Shown piece by piece: positions 32,239-41,535 of a stretch of DNA of 64,000 nt. The notes beneath the pieces are model-generated. The model ran no database searches. It worked only from the letters and a program-made list of their open reading frames with translations, and was not told where the DNA came from. The stretch comes from Scilla litardierei (taxonomy: Eukaryota > Streptophyta > Magnoliopsida > Asparagales > Asparagaceae): NCBI GenBank assembly GCA_030789695.1, contig CM061141.1, positions 271,901,655 through 271,965,654 on the forward strand, read 5' to 3'. Every line of letters starts with the position of its first letter. The first letter of the stretch is position 1. A program made the position numbers and the translations under genes.

Positions 32239-33459
32239 ATCGGCCCCGAGCGCGCGCCGAAAAACGTGAAAAGTGCGGCGTGTGCAAAAAGAATGGAAAG
32301 AGTATACCCAAACACGCCACGAGTGCTAAGCAGTGGAAGCGTGCGAAGTCCGCGCCTCCACGAAGTCCGGATCAGCCCGTAGAAGCTCCCCTGAGCTCCC
32401 CTAAGCTCCAAAAAGCAACCTGCGCATGAAAAAGCGATATCAGCGAGTAATAATCAAAATGTATGGAGCAATAGGGGTATAATGGATAGGTATAGAAATT
32501 GATTTGGGTTAGGGGGGCGTTTAGCACATGGATCCTCAAGAAATACGCGAAAAGAGGAGAAAACGGCGAAAACAGGGGTACCGGAGGTGATCGGACGGGC
32601 GGCCACCGGCGGCGACTCAGGCGAGGCGTCGGCGGGTGCTCGGCCGGTGGTGGCGGGCCGGGCGGCGGCGTGGCGGCGCTGGTCGGGCGAGTGAGGGGTC
32701 GGGCGAAGCGATCGGGCGAGGGAAGTCGAGGGGTCGGGCGGTTTGGGGTTTTGCGATTTCGAAAACTGTGCCCCCCCTCGCCCCTTATATATAAAAAAGT
32801 TACGACTCGGCCGAGTGATGTGGTCACTCGGCCGAGCGAGGCCAATAAAAATTTCCTCCCCGCCATCGCTTCGGCCGAGTGGCTTTGCCAGACTCGGCCG
32901 AGTGGAGTAAGTCCATTCGGCCGAGTGACTCAAGCTACTCGGCAAGACTCGCCCTAGGAGGGTATCCGTTTTACTCGGCCGAGTGACAGTATATACTCGG
33001 CCGAGTAGCAGTTATAATGAAATGAGGAAAATAAACAGAGAGTTGGGTACAGCAGACTTCCCTCGTTCGTGAGCGGCTCGGTCGGACGAACTTGTGTACT
33101 CGGCCGAGTGACTAGTATACTCGGCCGAGTGAGCCTTAATCTCTGCTGTTTGTCTTCGTTTGGGCTCTAAACTCCGTCTTTCTTCCTCCACTCGATCTCA
33201 TCCTCCTCCTAAGCATCGAGCGCCTTCTTGGGGCGCTCCTCGTCGTCTCGTTCATCCTCCTCATGATGGATCTACCTATCTCCTCTCCTGTCAAGAAAAA
33301 TAGGACCCGTTATCACAAAATTTTTGGGCGAATGACTCAAAACACTAAAAATTTCTAAAACGAAAATAAAGGAAAAGTAAAAATAAAGCAAAAACCGTCG
33401 GGTTGCCTCCTGAAAAGCGCTCGTTTAAGGTCGTGAGCTCGACCCCCTATAATTTTCAA
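32239..33459 (-). other. Spacer between gag-protease and ORF2 of element B, with promoter-like region
   Basis: 1.2 kb without pol genes. From the gag side it holds about 320 bp, then the palindrome cluster (32803-33135), a TATA box, and about 550 bp of probable 5' leader to the ORF2 ATG. Minus-strand frames of 120-164 codons (32372-32945) overlap one another and the cluster and look incidental. In autonomous Athila elements reverse transcriptase and integrase would lie between these two genes. Confidence 0.6.
32785..33135 (-). promoter_or_regulatory. Internal promoter-like region of element B
   Basis: Seven full CTCGGCCGAG palindromes and at least two variants lie at 32803-33135. They are followed in transcript sense by a strong TATA box TTATATATAAGG (plus-strand coordinates 32785-32796). 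The same palindrome is the U3 motif of the LTR, and ORF2 starts about 550 bp downstream. Inference: this drives a separate ORF2 mRNA. Confidence 0.55.
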
Positions 33460-36231
33460 TCAATGCGGGATGTTTGGTGCATACGAGATGCACCCATCAA
33501 ACTTTCCGGGGAGAACGCTTGGATTGGGAAGTTGCGGCGTAGTGTTCTCCCGCGGTGGTCTCTCGTCTCGAATAGTGTTGGGGGGAGGCTCCCCCAAGCT
33601 AGCATTTGCTCCGGTCAACGGCTTAACCGGTGATGCCGGTTTCCGTGCCGGCGGAGCTTTCTTCGGAGACTTTAATTTCGAGAGCTTGCAGAGCTCTCGA
33701 ATCCTTGCGACATCAGCGTCGCCTTGATCATCTTCAGCAGAGAGGTCGGGGGAATCATCTTTATTCTCTTCATGGTCTAAATCCGGGCCTTCCTCGAAAT
33801 CTTCATCAAAAAGAGCGCCAATTGAGTGAGGAATCGCCTCTTCAATCACCTCATCAAGGAGGTCCATGTAGTCAAGTTCTTCGTGATAAGGCATGTGCTT
33901 CATAGCCTTAGGAATGTGGAGCTCCACCTCGATGTTTCCGACGTTTAAGGTTAAGGTACCTTCGCGCACGTCGACGATGACTCCGACGGTGGCGAGGAAT
34001 GGGCGTCCAAGTATCAATGAGGTGTCTCCCTCCTCCTTAACGTCCATGATCACGAAGTCACATGGCAAGCATATTCCACCCGGGACTTGTAGCGGTATGT
34101 CTTCGGCGATCCCCACCGGCCTTGTTATCCGTCCATCGGCTAATTGAATGCGCATGTCGGTGGGTTTCAACTTTGTCCCGGTGTTTAGCCTTAAGAACAT
34201 GGAGAGGGGCATGAGGCTCACACTAGCCCCAAGATCAACCAACGCCTTTTGAAGAGGAACGCCGCCCAAAGTGCAAGGAATCCGAAAACTCCCCGGATCT
34301 TTAAATTTTGCCGGCTCCTTCTCTCTCTTGGTGAACCAAGAGCCCTCCTCGGCTAGCATGATCTTCTCCTTCCTTTTCCTCCCCGAAATCAAGTCCTTCA
34401 AAAATTTAGCATACGTGGGGATCTCGACGATGGCGTCAAGGAAGGGGATGTTAAGGCTAACTCCTCTTAGGTACTCGAGAAATTTTGTTAGCCTTTTCTC
34501 CATTTTCGCTCTAGCGAGCCTTTGGGGGAATGGGACCGGTGGCATGAAGCACCTTTCCTCAATCAATTGCTCCGCCCTAGATTTCTCCTTGTCTTGTGGC
34601 TCCTTCTTCTTTTCAACTTCAACTATCGGCTCAATCGGCTCCAAGCTTTCCTCCACGGCCTCCTCGGTAGGAATCATAGCGGGGGTGGTGTCCTTCCCGC
34701 CTCTAGTAGTAACGGCAACTACGGCATTGATGTGGCCCGTGTTGCCCCGTGGGTTTTTCTCCGGTTGCGCCGGCAATCTTTGAGTGTTCCGATTGAGCAA
34801 CGCCAATTGCTCCGATATTTGAGCCACAACGGTATTAAGGGAGTCTTGCCCCGCCTTCAAAGTAGCATTCACCTTATTTTGCTCGACCATGAACGCCTCC
34901 ACTCTAGCTTCGAAGTCGGATCGTTGTGGAGCTTGTGGCGGATTTTGATTTTGGTTCCTCCACCCTTGGTTGTATCCGGGAGGCCTATATGGTGGAACTT
35001 GTTGCTTCGGTTGAAAGTTTTGTTGAGTAGGACCCCTCGGTGGATAGTTTTGTTGTTGGGGTGGTGGTGGTCGAGCTTGTTGAGGCGGTGGTTGTGGCGG
35101 GTTCAAAGCTCCTTCATTGTTGGCGTAGGAGAATCCCGGATGATTTCTTGCGGCCGGATTGGACCAATACCCTTGGTTCCCCGCAACATATTGTACTTGC
35201 TCCAAGGATCCTTCTCCTTTCTCTCCTCCCGAGTACATGGCTTGAGATTGGTCTTGCCAATCACACATTTGGTTGGATGGAGCGGAGGTGGAAGGGCTTC
35301 CTTGGGGCTCCGTGATAAACTTCTCCAATCTCTCCACCACCTTGTGGAGAGAATCAAATTTGCTCGTGAGCTCCGCTACGGCCTTCGCCTCGTAGATGCT
35401 AGTTGGCTTTAAGGAGGATGTGGAGTGTCCTCGCTCATCGCCCCATTGTTGATTATTTGAGGCCATCTCCTCAATTAGGGCCGTAGCTTCCTCGGGAGTT
35501 TTTGACAAGATAGCACCATTCGCCGCGGCATCAATAATTTGTTTGGTCCCCGGTTGGAGACCGTTGTAGAAGCTATGAACTAGCTCCCAATCTTCTATAC
35601 TGTGGTGCGGGCATTGATGTTGCAAATCCTTAAAACGCTCCCAAGCCTCATAGAGCGTCTCCTGTGGTCCTTGCTTGAAGGACATGAGAGCGCTCCGGAT
35701 CTTCCCCGTCTTGGATGGCGGATAGAATTTGTCAATAAATGCACTCGCCAACTCGTCCCAAGTGGTGAAGACTCCGTCAGCCTGCGTCCTCAACCAATAG
35801 AGTGCCTTGTCCTTTAGCGTGAAAGGGAAGAGACGCAGTCTGATGGCATCGATGGAGACCCCCGTCATCTGAAATGTGGCGCACTTCGACAAGAATAGTT
35901 GGATGTGGTAGTGGGGGTTCTCATGTGCGTTCCCATGAAATGGGTCTTGTTGCATCAAAACCACCAATCCAGTCTTTAGCTCGAAGTTCTTGTCAGCCGC
36001 CAACTGCGGCACGACAATGGACGAGGTAGTAGAAGATGTCTTAGGCCGAAGCCTATCACGAATAGAAATTATCCTCGCCATCCTTGCCGCCAATTCTTCA
36101 GGAGTTTCCGGGTTGGTCATATACCTCCCTTCCGGATTTTGTCTCTTTTCCACTCTAAGTCTCCGCGCGGTACGTTCGATCTCGGGATCAAATAATAAAG
36201 CTTCAGGGTCTGCCGTAGATCTCCTGTACAT
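33460..36231 (-). CDS. Gag-protease of element B (Athila-like)
   Basis: 923 residues, uninterrupted. The gag domain spans about residues 85-260 (PHYHIQLFLSKCATFQM, LRLFPFTLKDKALYWL, WDELASAFIDKFYP, ETLYEAWERF, FYNGLQPGTKQIIDAAANGA). A Pro/Gln-rich linker follows (370-440), then VTTRGGK and the conserved pre-protease motif PVPFPQRL...LNIPFLDAI. The aspartic protease lies at about 650-780, with active site ALVDLGASVSLMP (D666) and ILGRPFL. Where Athila gag has a CCHC knuckle, here only MCDWQDQSQ remains. After the protease about 140 residues of Lys/Pro-rich tail end the protein; no polymerase follows. Known: gag builds the particle and the protease processes it. The start is the first ATG after a 156-bp leader. 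It is 90% or more identical to the element A copy by eye. Confidence 0.88.
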   Translation of the reverse strand: MYRRSTADPEALLFDPEIERTARRLRVEKRQNPEGRYMTNPETPEELAARMARIISIRDRLRPKTSSTTSSIVVPQLAADKNFELKTGLVVLMQQDPFHGNAHENPHYHIQLFLSKCATFQMTGVSIDAIRLRLFPFTLKDKALYWLRTQADGVFTTWDELASAFIDKFYPPSKTGKIRSALMSFKQGPQETLYEAWERFKDLQHQCPHHSIEDWELVHSFYNGLQPGTKQIIDAAANGAILSKTPEEATALIEEMASNNQQWGDERGHSTSSLKPTSIYEAKAVAELTSKFDSLHKVVERLEKFITEPQGSPSTSAPSNQMCDWQDQSQAMYSGGEKGEGSLEQVQYVAGNQGYWSNPAARNHPGFSYANNEGALNPPQPPPQQARPPPPQQQNYPPRGPTQQNFQPKQQVPPYRPPGYNQGWRNQNQNPPQAPQRSDFEARVEAFMVEQNKVNATLKAGQDSLNTVVAQISEQLALLNRNTQRLPAQPEKNPRGNTGHINAVVAVTTRGGKDTTPAMIPTEEAVEESLEPIEPIVEVEKKKEPQDKEKSRAEQLIEERCFMPPVPFPQRLARAKMEKRLTKFLEYLRGVSLNIPFLDAIVEIPTYAKFLKDLISGRKRKEKIMLAEEGSWFTKREKEPAKFKDPGSFRIPCTLGGVPLQKALVDLGASVSLMPLSMFLRLNTGTKLKPTDMRIQLADGRITRPVGIAEDIPLQVPGGICLPCDFVIMDVKEEGDTSLILGRPFLATVGVIVDVREGTLTLNVGNIEVELHIPKAMKHMPYHEELDYMDLLDEVIEEAIPHSIGALFDEDFEEGPDLDHEENKDDSPDLSAEDDQGDADVARIRELCKLSKLKSPKKAPPARKPASPVKPLTGANASLGEPPPNTIRDERPPRENTTPQLPNPSVLPGKFDGCISYAPNIPH

Positions 36232-36363
36232 GCACAGGGGAAACAGAGTTTCAAAGAAATGATTAGTACCGTGGAAGGGTTAGGTAAGAAATAAGAAATA
36301 AAAATAGTGATAATAATGAAAAAAAAGAATAGCTAGGGTGAGAAAGAATCAAACGCAATCGCC

Positions 36364-36381
36364 TCCCTGGCAGCGGCGCCA
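36364..36381 (-). other. Primer-binding site of element B (tRNA-Asp type, variant)
   Basis: The minus strand reads TGGCGCCGCTGCCAGGGA, six bases inside the LTR. It differs at two positions from the site of element A and of the Athila element at 57838. Confidence 0.8.
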
Positions 36382-36387
36382 AAAACT

Positions 36388-38207
36388 TGGTCGACTCCGA
36401 GTATACACCCAAAGAACGGTTGTAGTTTTACCGCAAGCGCACGGTGTAGCGGCGAGCGGGATATCGAACACAGGGAGGACGAATGACCGTGCTTGCTCCT
36501 AATCAACCTGGCTATTTAAGAATAGAGAAAATTGCCTTGGGCGATCCTGTCACAATCGTCAGACAAATGTGCGAAATATCAATCAAATAAAGAACGTCTA
36601 GGGAATGGGGAATTCCCGCTACTCACCGTATTTCATAAATGTGGTTCGTCGGTATCAAAATTGCTAGAATGAGAATTCGGATGAACTAGTTGCAACTAAA
36701 TGTGGAACCAAGCTCACGCTCTCGTGCTGTTGCCGGTCTATAGCTATCCTAGGTTTGGGTCCAATCTCTTGCAAACCCTAGCCTAGGAAAGCTAGCATTA
36801 GGATCAACATCATCGTCCAATTGCGCACCGAGCCCAATCTCTTGCAAACTCGGTCCACAATCTAAATTAGGATAGTTCCTACCCGTCCAATCTCTTGCAA
36901 ACGGGTATTGGCATGGAATTGCAATCGGATATCTTGGTATCGGTCTAATCTCTTGCAAACCGATACTTCGAAAATCCGACTCCAACCCAATTCGGATTTC
37001 TAGGGCTTCCTATCAAATTGGGATCCAATCTCTTGAAAATCCCAATTGATATGAATTCCTAGCTATCCATAGTAAATTGATCCCAATCTAATCCCTAATA
37101 GCAATTCTAGCTCAATTTCTACCAATTCATCACAAATATAAAAGTGGGCTTGTAGGGTTCATCCCCACGCCCCAAGACGTGGAGACTACTCACAAATCAT
37201 AGCAATAGCACAAGAATAATCAATGAAATAAGCAATAGAATTCATCACAAATATTGAGATAAACAATAAAAATAGAATTTTTAAGGAAAAGAGATGCAAA
37301 CCAATGTAGTTCTTCAATTAATCCAACAAAAATCCAAGTTTTGCTCCTTCTCCAATCACAAGAATAAAGCTAAAATAACTAATCTAAAAAGCTGCAAAAA
37401 ATCTAAGAGAGAGCTCTCCAAACTAGGGTAAAAACAGGGCTTAAATAGCCCCAAAAATCGTCCAAAAATCGTGACCAAAATACCCCTGCACAGCCTGTTT
37501 TCCGCAGTTTTCGCTACATGCAGCGCATCGCACTCGGCCGAGTGACAAAAGTCGCTCGGCCGAGTGAAAACCCTGCAATTTTCCAGTAAGTCGGGTCTTT
37601 CAGGGGTCTTCAGTTCGGGGGCGGCTCGGCCGAGTGAGTTGTCGTCACTCGGCCGATGACTTCACTGCACTCAGGCGGACGGGGTTTACCACTCGGCCGA
37701 GTGGGTCTTCTGAAGTTCAGGCAGCCGAAAAACAGAAACTTCGATGTTTTGGAAGGGCTTCGTCTGGGCACCACTCGGGCGGACGTGGTATCGTCACTCG
37801 GCCGAGTGGGTCTTCTGTGCTCGGCCGAGTGCACAGGTAACTCATGTCTGAATTGGTCGGCCGAGAAGTGTCTCGCTGGTCGGCCGAGTGGCTCCTCCAC
37901 TCGGCCGAGTGGGACACAAAGAATTCCCAATCTGATTGTTTTGGCCTCCTCATTGCTCCTGCGACGTCCATTTTTCTTCCGCTCCTCTCCAATCAGCAAA
38001 ATACCCCTCGGGGAGGTCGTCGGTGACCGTCTAGAGTAAGCGCATCTCGAGATCACTCCAAATCGCGCCAAATCACCTGAAATGCGACAAAAACAACAAA
38101 TCGTGAAAAGCATCGCAATATCATCGATATATCGTGAAAAACATGATTTGGGCGATCTAAATGGCATGCAAATATGCGGAAAAAAGGTGTAAAATAAGGA
38201 GTGATCA
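36388..38207 (-). repeat. 5' LTR of element B
   Basis: About 20 differences from the partner at 26299-28118. The hairpin array is at 36748-37051, with single changes in the H4 and H5 loops; the U3 palindromes are at 37532-37914 and the TATA box near 37440-37449. It abuts the target-site copy ACAGG and then element A's ORF2, which creates a chimeric 270-codon frame (37610-38422) that is not a gene. Confidence 0.9.
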
Positions 38208-38212
38208 ACAGG

Positions 38213-40324
38213 CTGCTGAGCGGGGTTGGGTGTGGAAGTGGTAGCAGGTCGGGTGTGTGTGGAAGTGTGGGTGGGAACCTGCTGGGTGGGTGGGGGTACG
38301 CGCGGGAGATGCTCCAGAACCTGGGTGAGACAGTAATGGATCTGTGGTAGCAGCTCGAAGCGGCCAGCCATCGCAGAGACGGTGGAGGACAGAGTCCTAA
38401 GGTCGCCTCTGAGGCCACTCACCGCCCCCTCTAGAGCACGAATGCTCTGAAGTACAGTGTCAGGGGAGGTGGTGCAGAGGGACGCACCGGGCGGGGCTGT
38501 GCAGGGCGTGGCTGGCGTACTCGGGTCGCGTAGGTGACTGGCTCAGCGGGGAAGGGAGCAAAAGGTGCTGCGCCTGCGAATGTGGGCCTGGCCTCAGCGT
38601 GAGGCCGGGGCACCGGCTGGTGGGAAGTGGAGGCAGCAGCAGCGAAAGAAGAGTGCAAAAATGGCAGCGAGGTGGCCGGAGAGGTCAGTGGCACAGAAGT
38701 GTGGACAGACGCCACGACGCTCTCGGAAAATACAGCAGGGGTGGAGACAGAGGTGACTACCGCTGGGGGTGGAAGTGTGTGGACCAAAAGGCGCAACCCC
38801 AGCAGAGATCATGCTAGCCATGGTCTCCACGACCGCGGCAAACGAGGGCTCTCCACTCTCAACAAAGGTCGATGGGCGCTCGGGGAGTGCGGAGCAAAGA
38901 GGCTCGACGGACAGAGGGCCAGTGGTGGTGGTGGGAGTGGTGGTGACAGCCTCGGAAGTGGTGGAGGTGGTGGAAGTGGGCTCAGCTGAGGTGCTCTCGA
39001 CACTGACAGAGGTGTCAGGAGCAGCGGAAACGTCAGGTATGGGCTGAGGGGCCACAGGGTCAACAGGCTCGGCAGCAGGCTCGGCAGGGTGTGCAACAGG
39101 GTCTACAGGGGCAGCGTGGGCCTGCTCGGCCTCCTCGGCCTCGAGCACGTAAGCAGCGGGGATGAGAACATCCATCGCAGGGAGCCAGTCTGCCTGGGCT
39201 GGTGCAATCTGAGTCCGAGCTGGGCTCGGGAGAATCATGTAATCGGCACCATAAGGGCCGTGCAACCAGACCCAGTGACGCTCACCGTGCGGACGAAGCA
39301 TCTTCATCCGGGCCATAACATCTATCGACAGAGAAGTGGGGCCCGGGACGCGTCGCAAGTCGTCGGGGAAGTCCTCGTCGGTCATAAGAGCAAGCAAGGT
39401 GATCAGGCCGCCGCAGCATATCGGTGAGCGAGCGCCCACCGATACGATGATGCGGTCCAAAAACCAAGCCGCGATATCGATCACGACGGCGGGGACAAGC
39501 TCATCGCCATCCCTAGATAGAGCTCTGGGACGTGTCATCGCGTAGAGCATGTAGAGCTCTGGCGTAGACATCGTGCCCGGCTCATATCTGGCCAAAAAGG
39601 TCGTCGCCATAAGGCGCTGAGCAATGCGGAGGCAGGGATGGACAATGGCCGAGGCCTTGGCCCTACTAGGGTCAAAGGCAGCGTGAAGACCCGTAATCCG
39701 GGCCCAGAAGGCACCGGTGTCGAAGGAAGGTGGGGGGATATGGGTGGGGCCGTAACCGCGATCGGCACCGGGGACAGCGGGCCACGAGAAAAACGCTCTC
39801 ATCATATCGAGAGTGACCTGGCACTCTCGATCCATGAACCGGAACGAGCATCCCTCGTCGGTCCGGGCGATCGAACTCAGAACCTCAAGTGTCGGGCGGG
39901 TGAACGTGTCCGCCGACACCTGGAAGAAATCTCGCCAGCCCACGTTGTCGTACAACGTGAGCATCCCCTCTAGTACCCCCAGGCGTCCTAGGTCAGCGAG
40001 GTGTGCAAACCTGGAGGGTACGATCGAGCGCTGGGAGATACGGTCGAAGACGGCGCGGTGTGCGTCGTCTCGGAACGTAATCCCGAGCGGCCCGACCAGT
40101 GGAGCCGGAGGTGGTGGCTGTGCAGCGGCAGGGAGAGGCTGTGCGGGCTGTGGGTGCACTGCAGGCTGTGCGGGGTGTGCGGGGCCTGCAGGCTGTGCTG
40201 GGTGGACGGCGTGTGTGGGAGACGGTGGAGGAGAGTCCTCCAACTCGTGGGAGGGGCCGGCATCATCCGACCGCTTCCGCTTGGCGGAAGCTCTCTTCGA
40301 CCGCGGCCGTGTCCGGGGCGGCAT
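38213..40324 (-). pseudogene. ORF2 of element A, interrupted and frameshifted
   Basis: It starts at ATG 40324 (MPPRTRPRSKRASAKRKR) and follows the element B protein closely through the Athila ORF-1-like domain. An extra base near 38770 shifts the frame, and a missing base near 38465 restores it. Element B then interrupts the gene at 38212; the last 22 codons and TAA are at 26298-26230. The upstream in-frame ATG at 40417 is not shared with element B and was not chosen. A keeps the Gln codon where B has its early TAG. Confidence 0.75.
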
Positions 40325-41535
40325 ATCGGCCCCGAGCGCGCCGAAAAAGTGTAAAAAGTGCGGTGTGTGAAAAAGAGTGGAAGGAGTATACCCAGACACG
40401 CCGCGAGTGCTCAGCAACGGAAGCGTGCGAAGTCAGCGCCTCCACGGAGCTCAAATCAGTCCAGAGAAGCTCCCCTGGGCTCCCCTAAGCTCCCAAAAAC
40501 AACCTGCGCGTGAAATGGAGATATCAGCGGGTAATAATCAAAACGTATGGAGCATTAGGGGTATCATAGATAGATATAGGAATTGATTTGGGTTTGGGGG
40601 TCGTTTAACACATGGATCCTCAAAATATACTCAAAAAGAGGAGAAAAAGGCAATAAAGGCGATACCGGAGGTGGTCGGAGCGGCGGCCGCCGGCGGCGAC
40701 TCGGGCGAGTCACGGCGGGGGGTCGGCCGGCGATGGCTGGCCGAGCGGCGGCTCGACGACGGCGGTCGGGCGAGTTAGGGGTGCGAGCGGGCGAGGGAAG
40801 CTGAAAGGTCGGGGGGCGCGATCGGTTTCAGCGTTTCGAAAAACGTGTCCCCCTCGACCCCTTATATAGCAGAAGTTATGACTCGGCCGAGTGACTAGGT
40901 CACTCGGCCGAGTATGGTCAATAGAAAATTCCTCCCCGCTTACGCATCGGCCGAGTGGCCTTGCCAGCCTCGGCCGAGTGGAGTAAGTCCATTCGGCCGA
41001 GTGACTCAAGCTACTCGGCAAGACTCGCCCTAGGAGGGTATCGGTTTTACTCGACCGAGTGAATATATATACTCGGCCGAGTAGCAGTTATATTGGAATC
41101 AGGAAAATAAACAGAGAGTTGGGTACAGCAGACTTCCCTCGTTCGTGAGCGGCTCGGCCGGACGAACTTATGTACTCGGCCGAGTGACTAGTATGCTCGG
41201 CCGAGTGAGCCTTGTGTTCTGCTGTTTGTCTTCGTTTGGGCTCTAAACTCCGTCTTTCTTCCTCCAGTCTATTCCATCTTCCTCCTAAGCGTCGAGCGCC
41301 TTCTTGGGGCGCTCCTCATCGTCTCGTTCATCCTCCTCATGATGGATCTACCTATCTCCTCTCCTGTCAAGAAAAATAGGACCCGTTATCACAAAATTTT
41401 TGGGCGAACGACTCAAAACACTAAAAATTTCTAAAACGAAAATAAAGAAAAAGTGAAAATAAAGCGAAAACCGTCGGGTTGCCTCCCGACAAGCGCTCGT
41501 TTAAGGTCGTGAGCTCGACCCCCTATAATTTTCAA
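40325..41535 (-). other. Spacer between gag-protease and ORF2 of element A
   Basis: Counterpart of 32239-33459. It has six full palindromes plus variants at about 40880-41205 and the TATA box GCTATATAAGGGG (plus-strand 40859-40870), 535 bp before the ORF2 ATG. No pol gene is present. Confidence 0.6.
40859..41205 (-). promoter_or_regulatory. Internal promoter-like region of element A
   Basis: Same arrangement as in element B: palindrome cluster, then TATA within about 15 bp of the nearest palindrome. The TATA core differs (CTATATAA here, TATATATAA in B), while the box itself is kept in both copies. Confidence 0.55.

Larger units (their letters stand above)
26299..38207 (-). mobile_element. 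Element B: same family, nested in element A
   Basis: Two 1820-bp LTRs (36388-38207 is 5', 26299-28118 is 3') are flanked by the perfect duplication ACAGG (26294-26298 and 38208-38212). By eye about 20 differences separate the LTRs (1.1%), slightly fewer than in element A, which agrees with the nesting. Gene order equals that of A. The insertion point is in the 3' part of A's ORF2, and the A sequence continues exactly across it once one ACAGG is removed. Confidence 0.92.

Noticed and set aside
34522..35412. 296-codon plus-strand frame opposite gag-protease (also 42598-43488)
   Set aside because: Shadow frame in a GC-rich coding region; the minus strand carries the recognisable domains.
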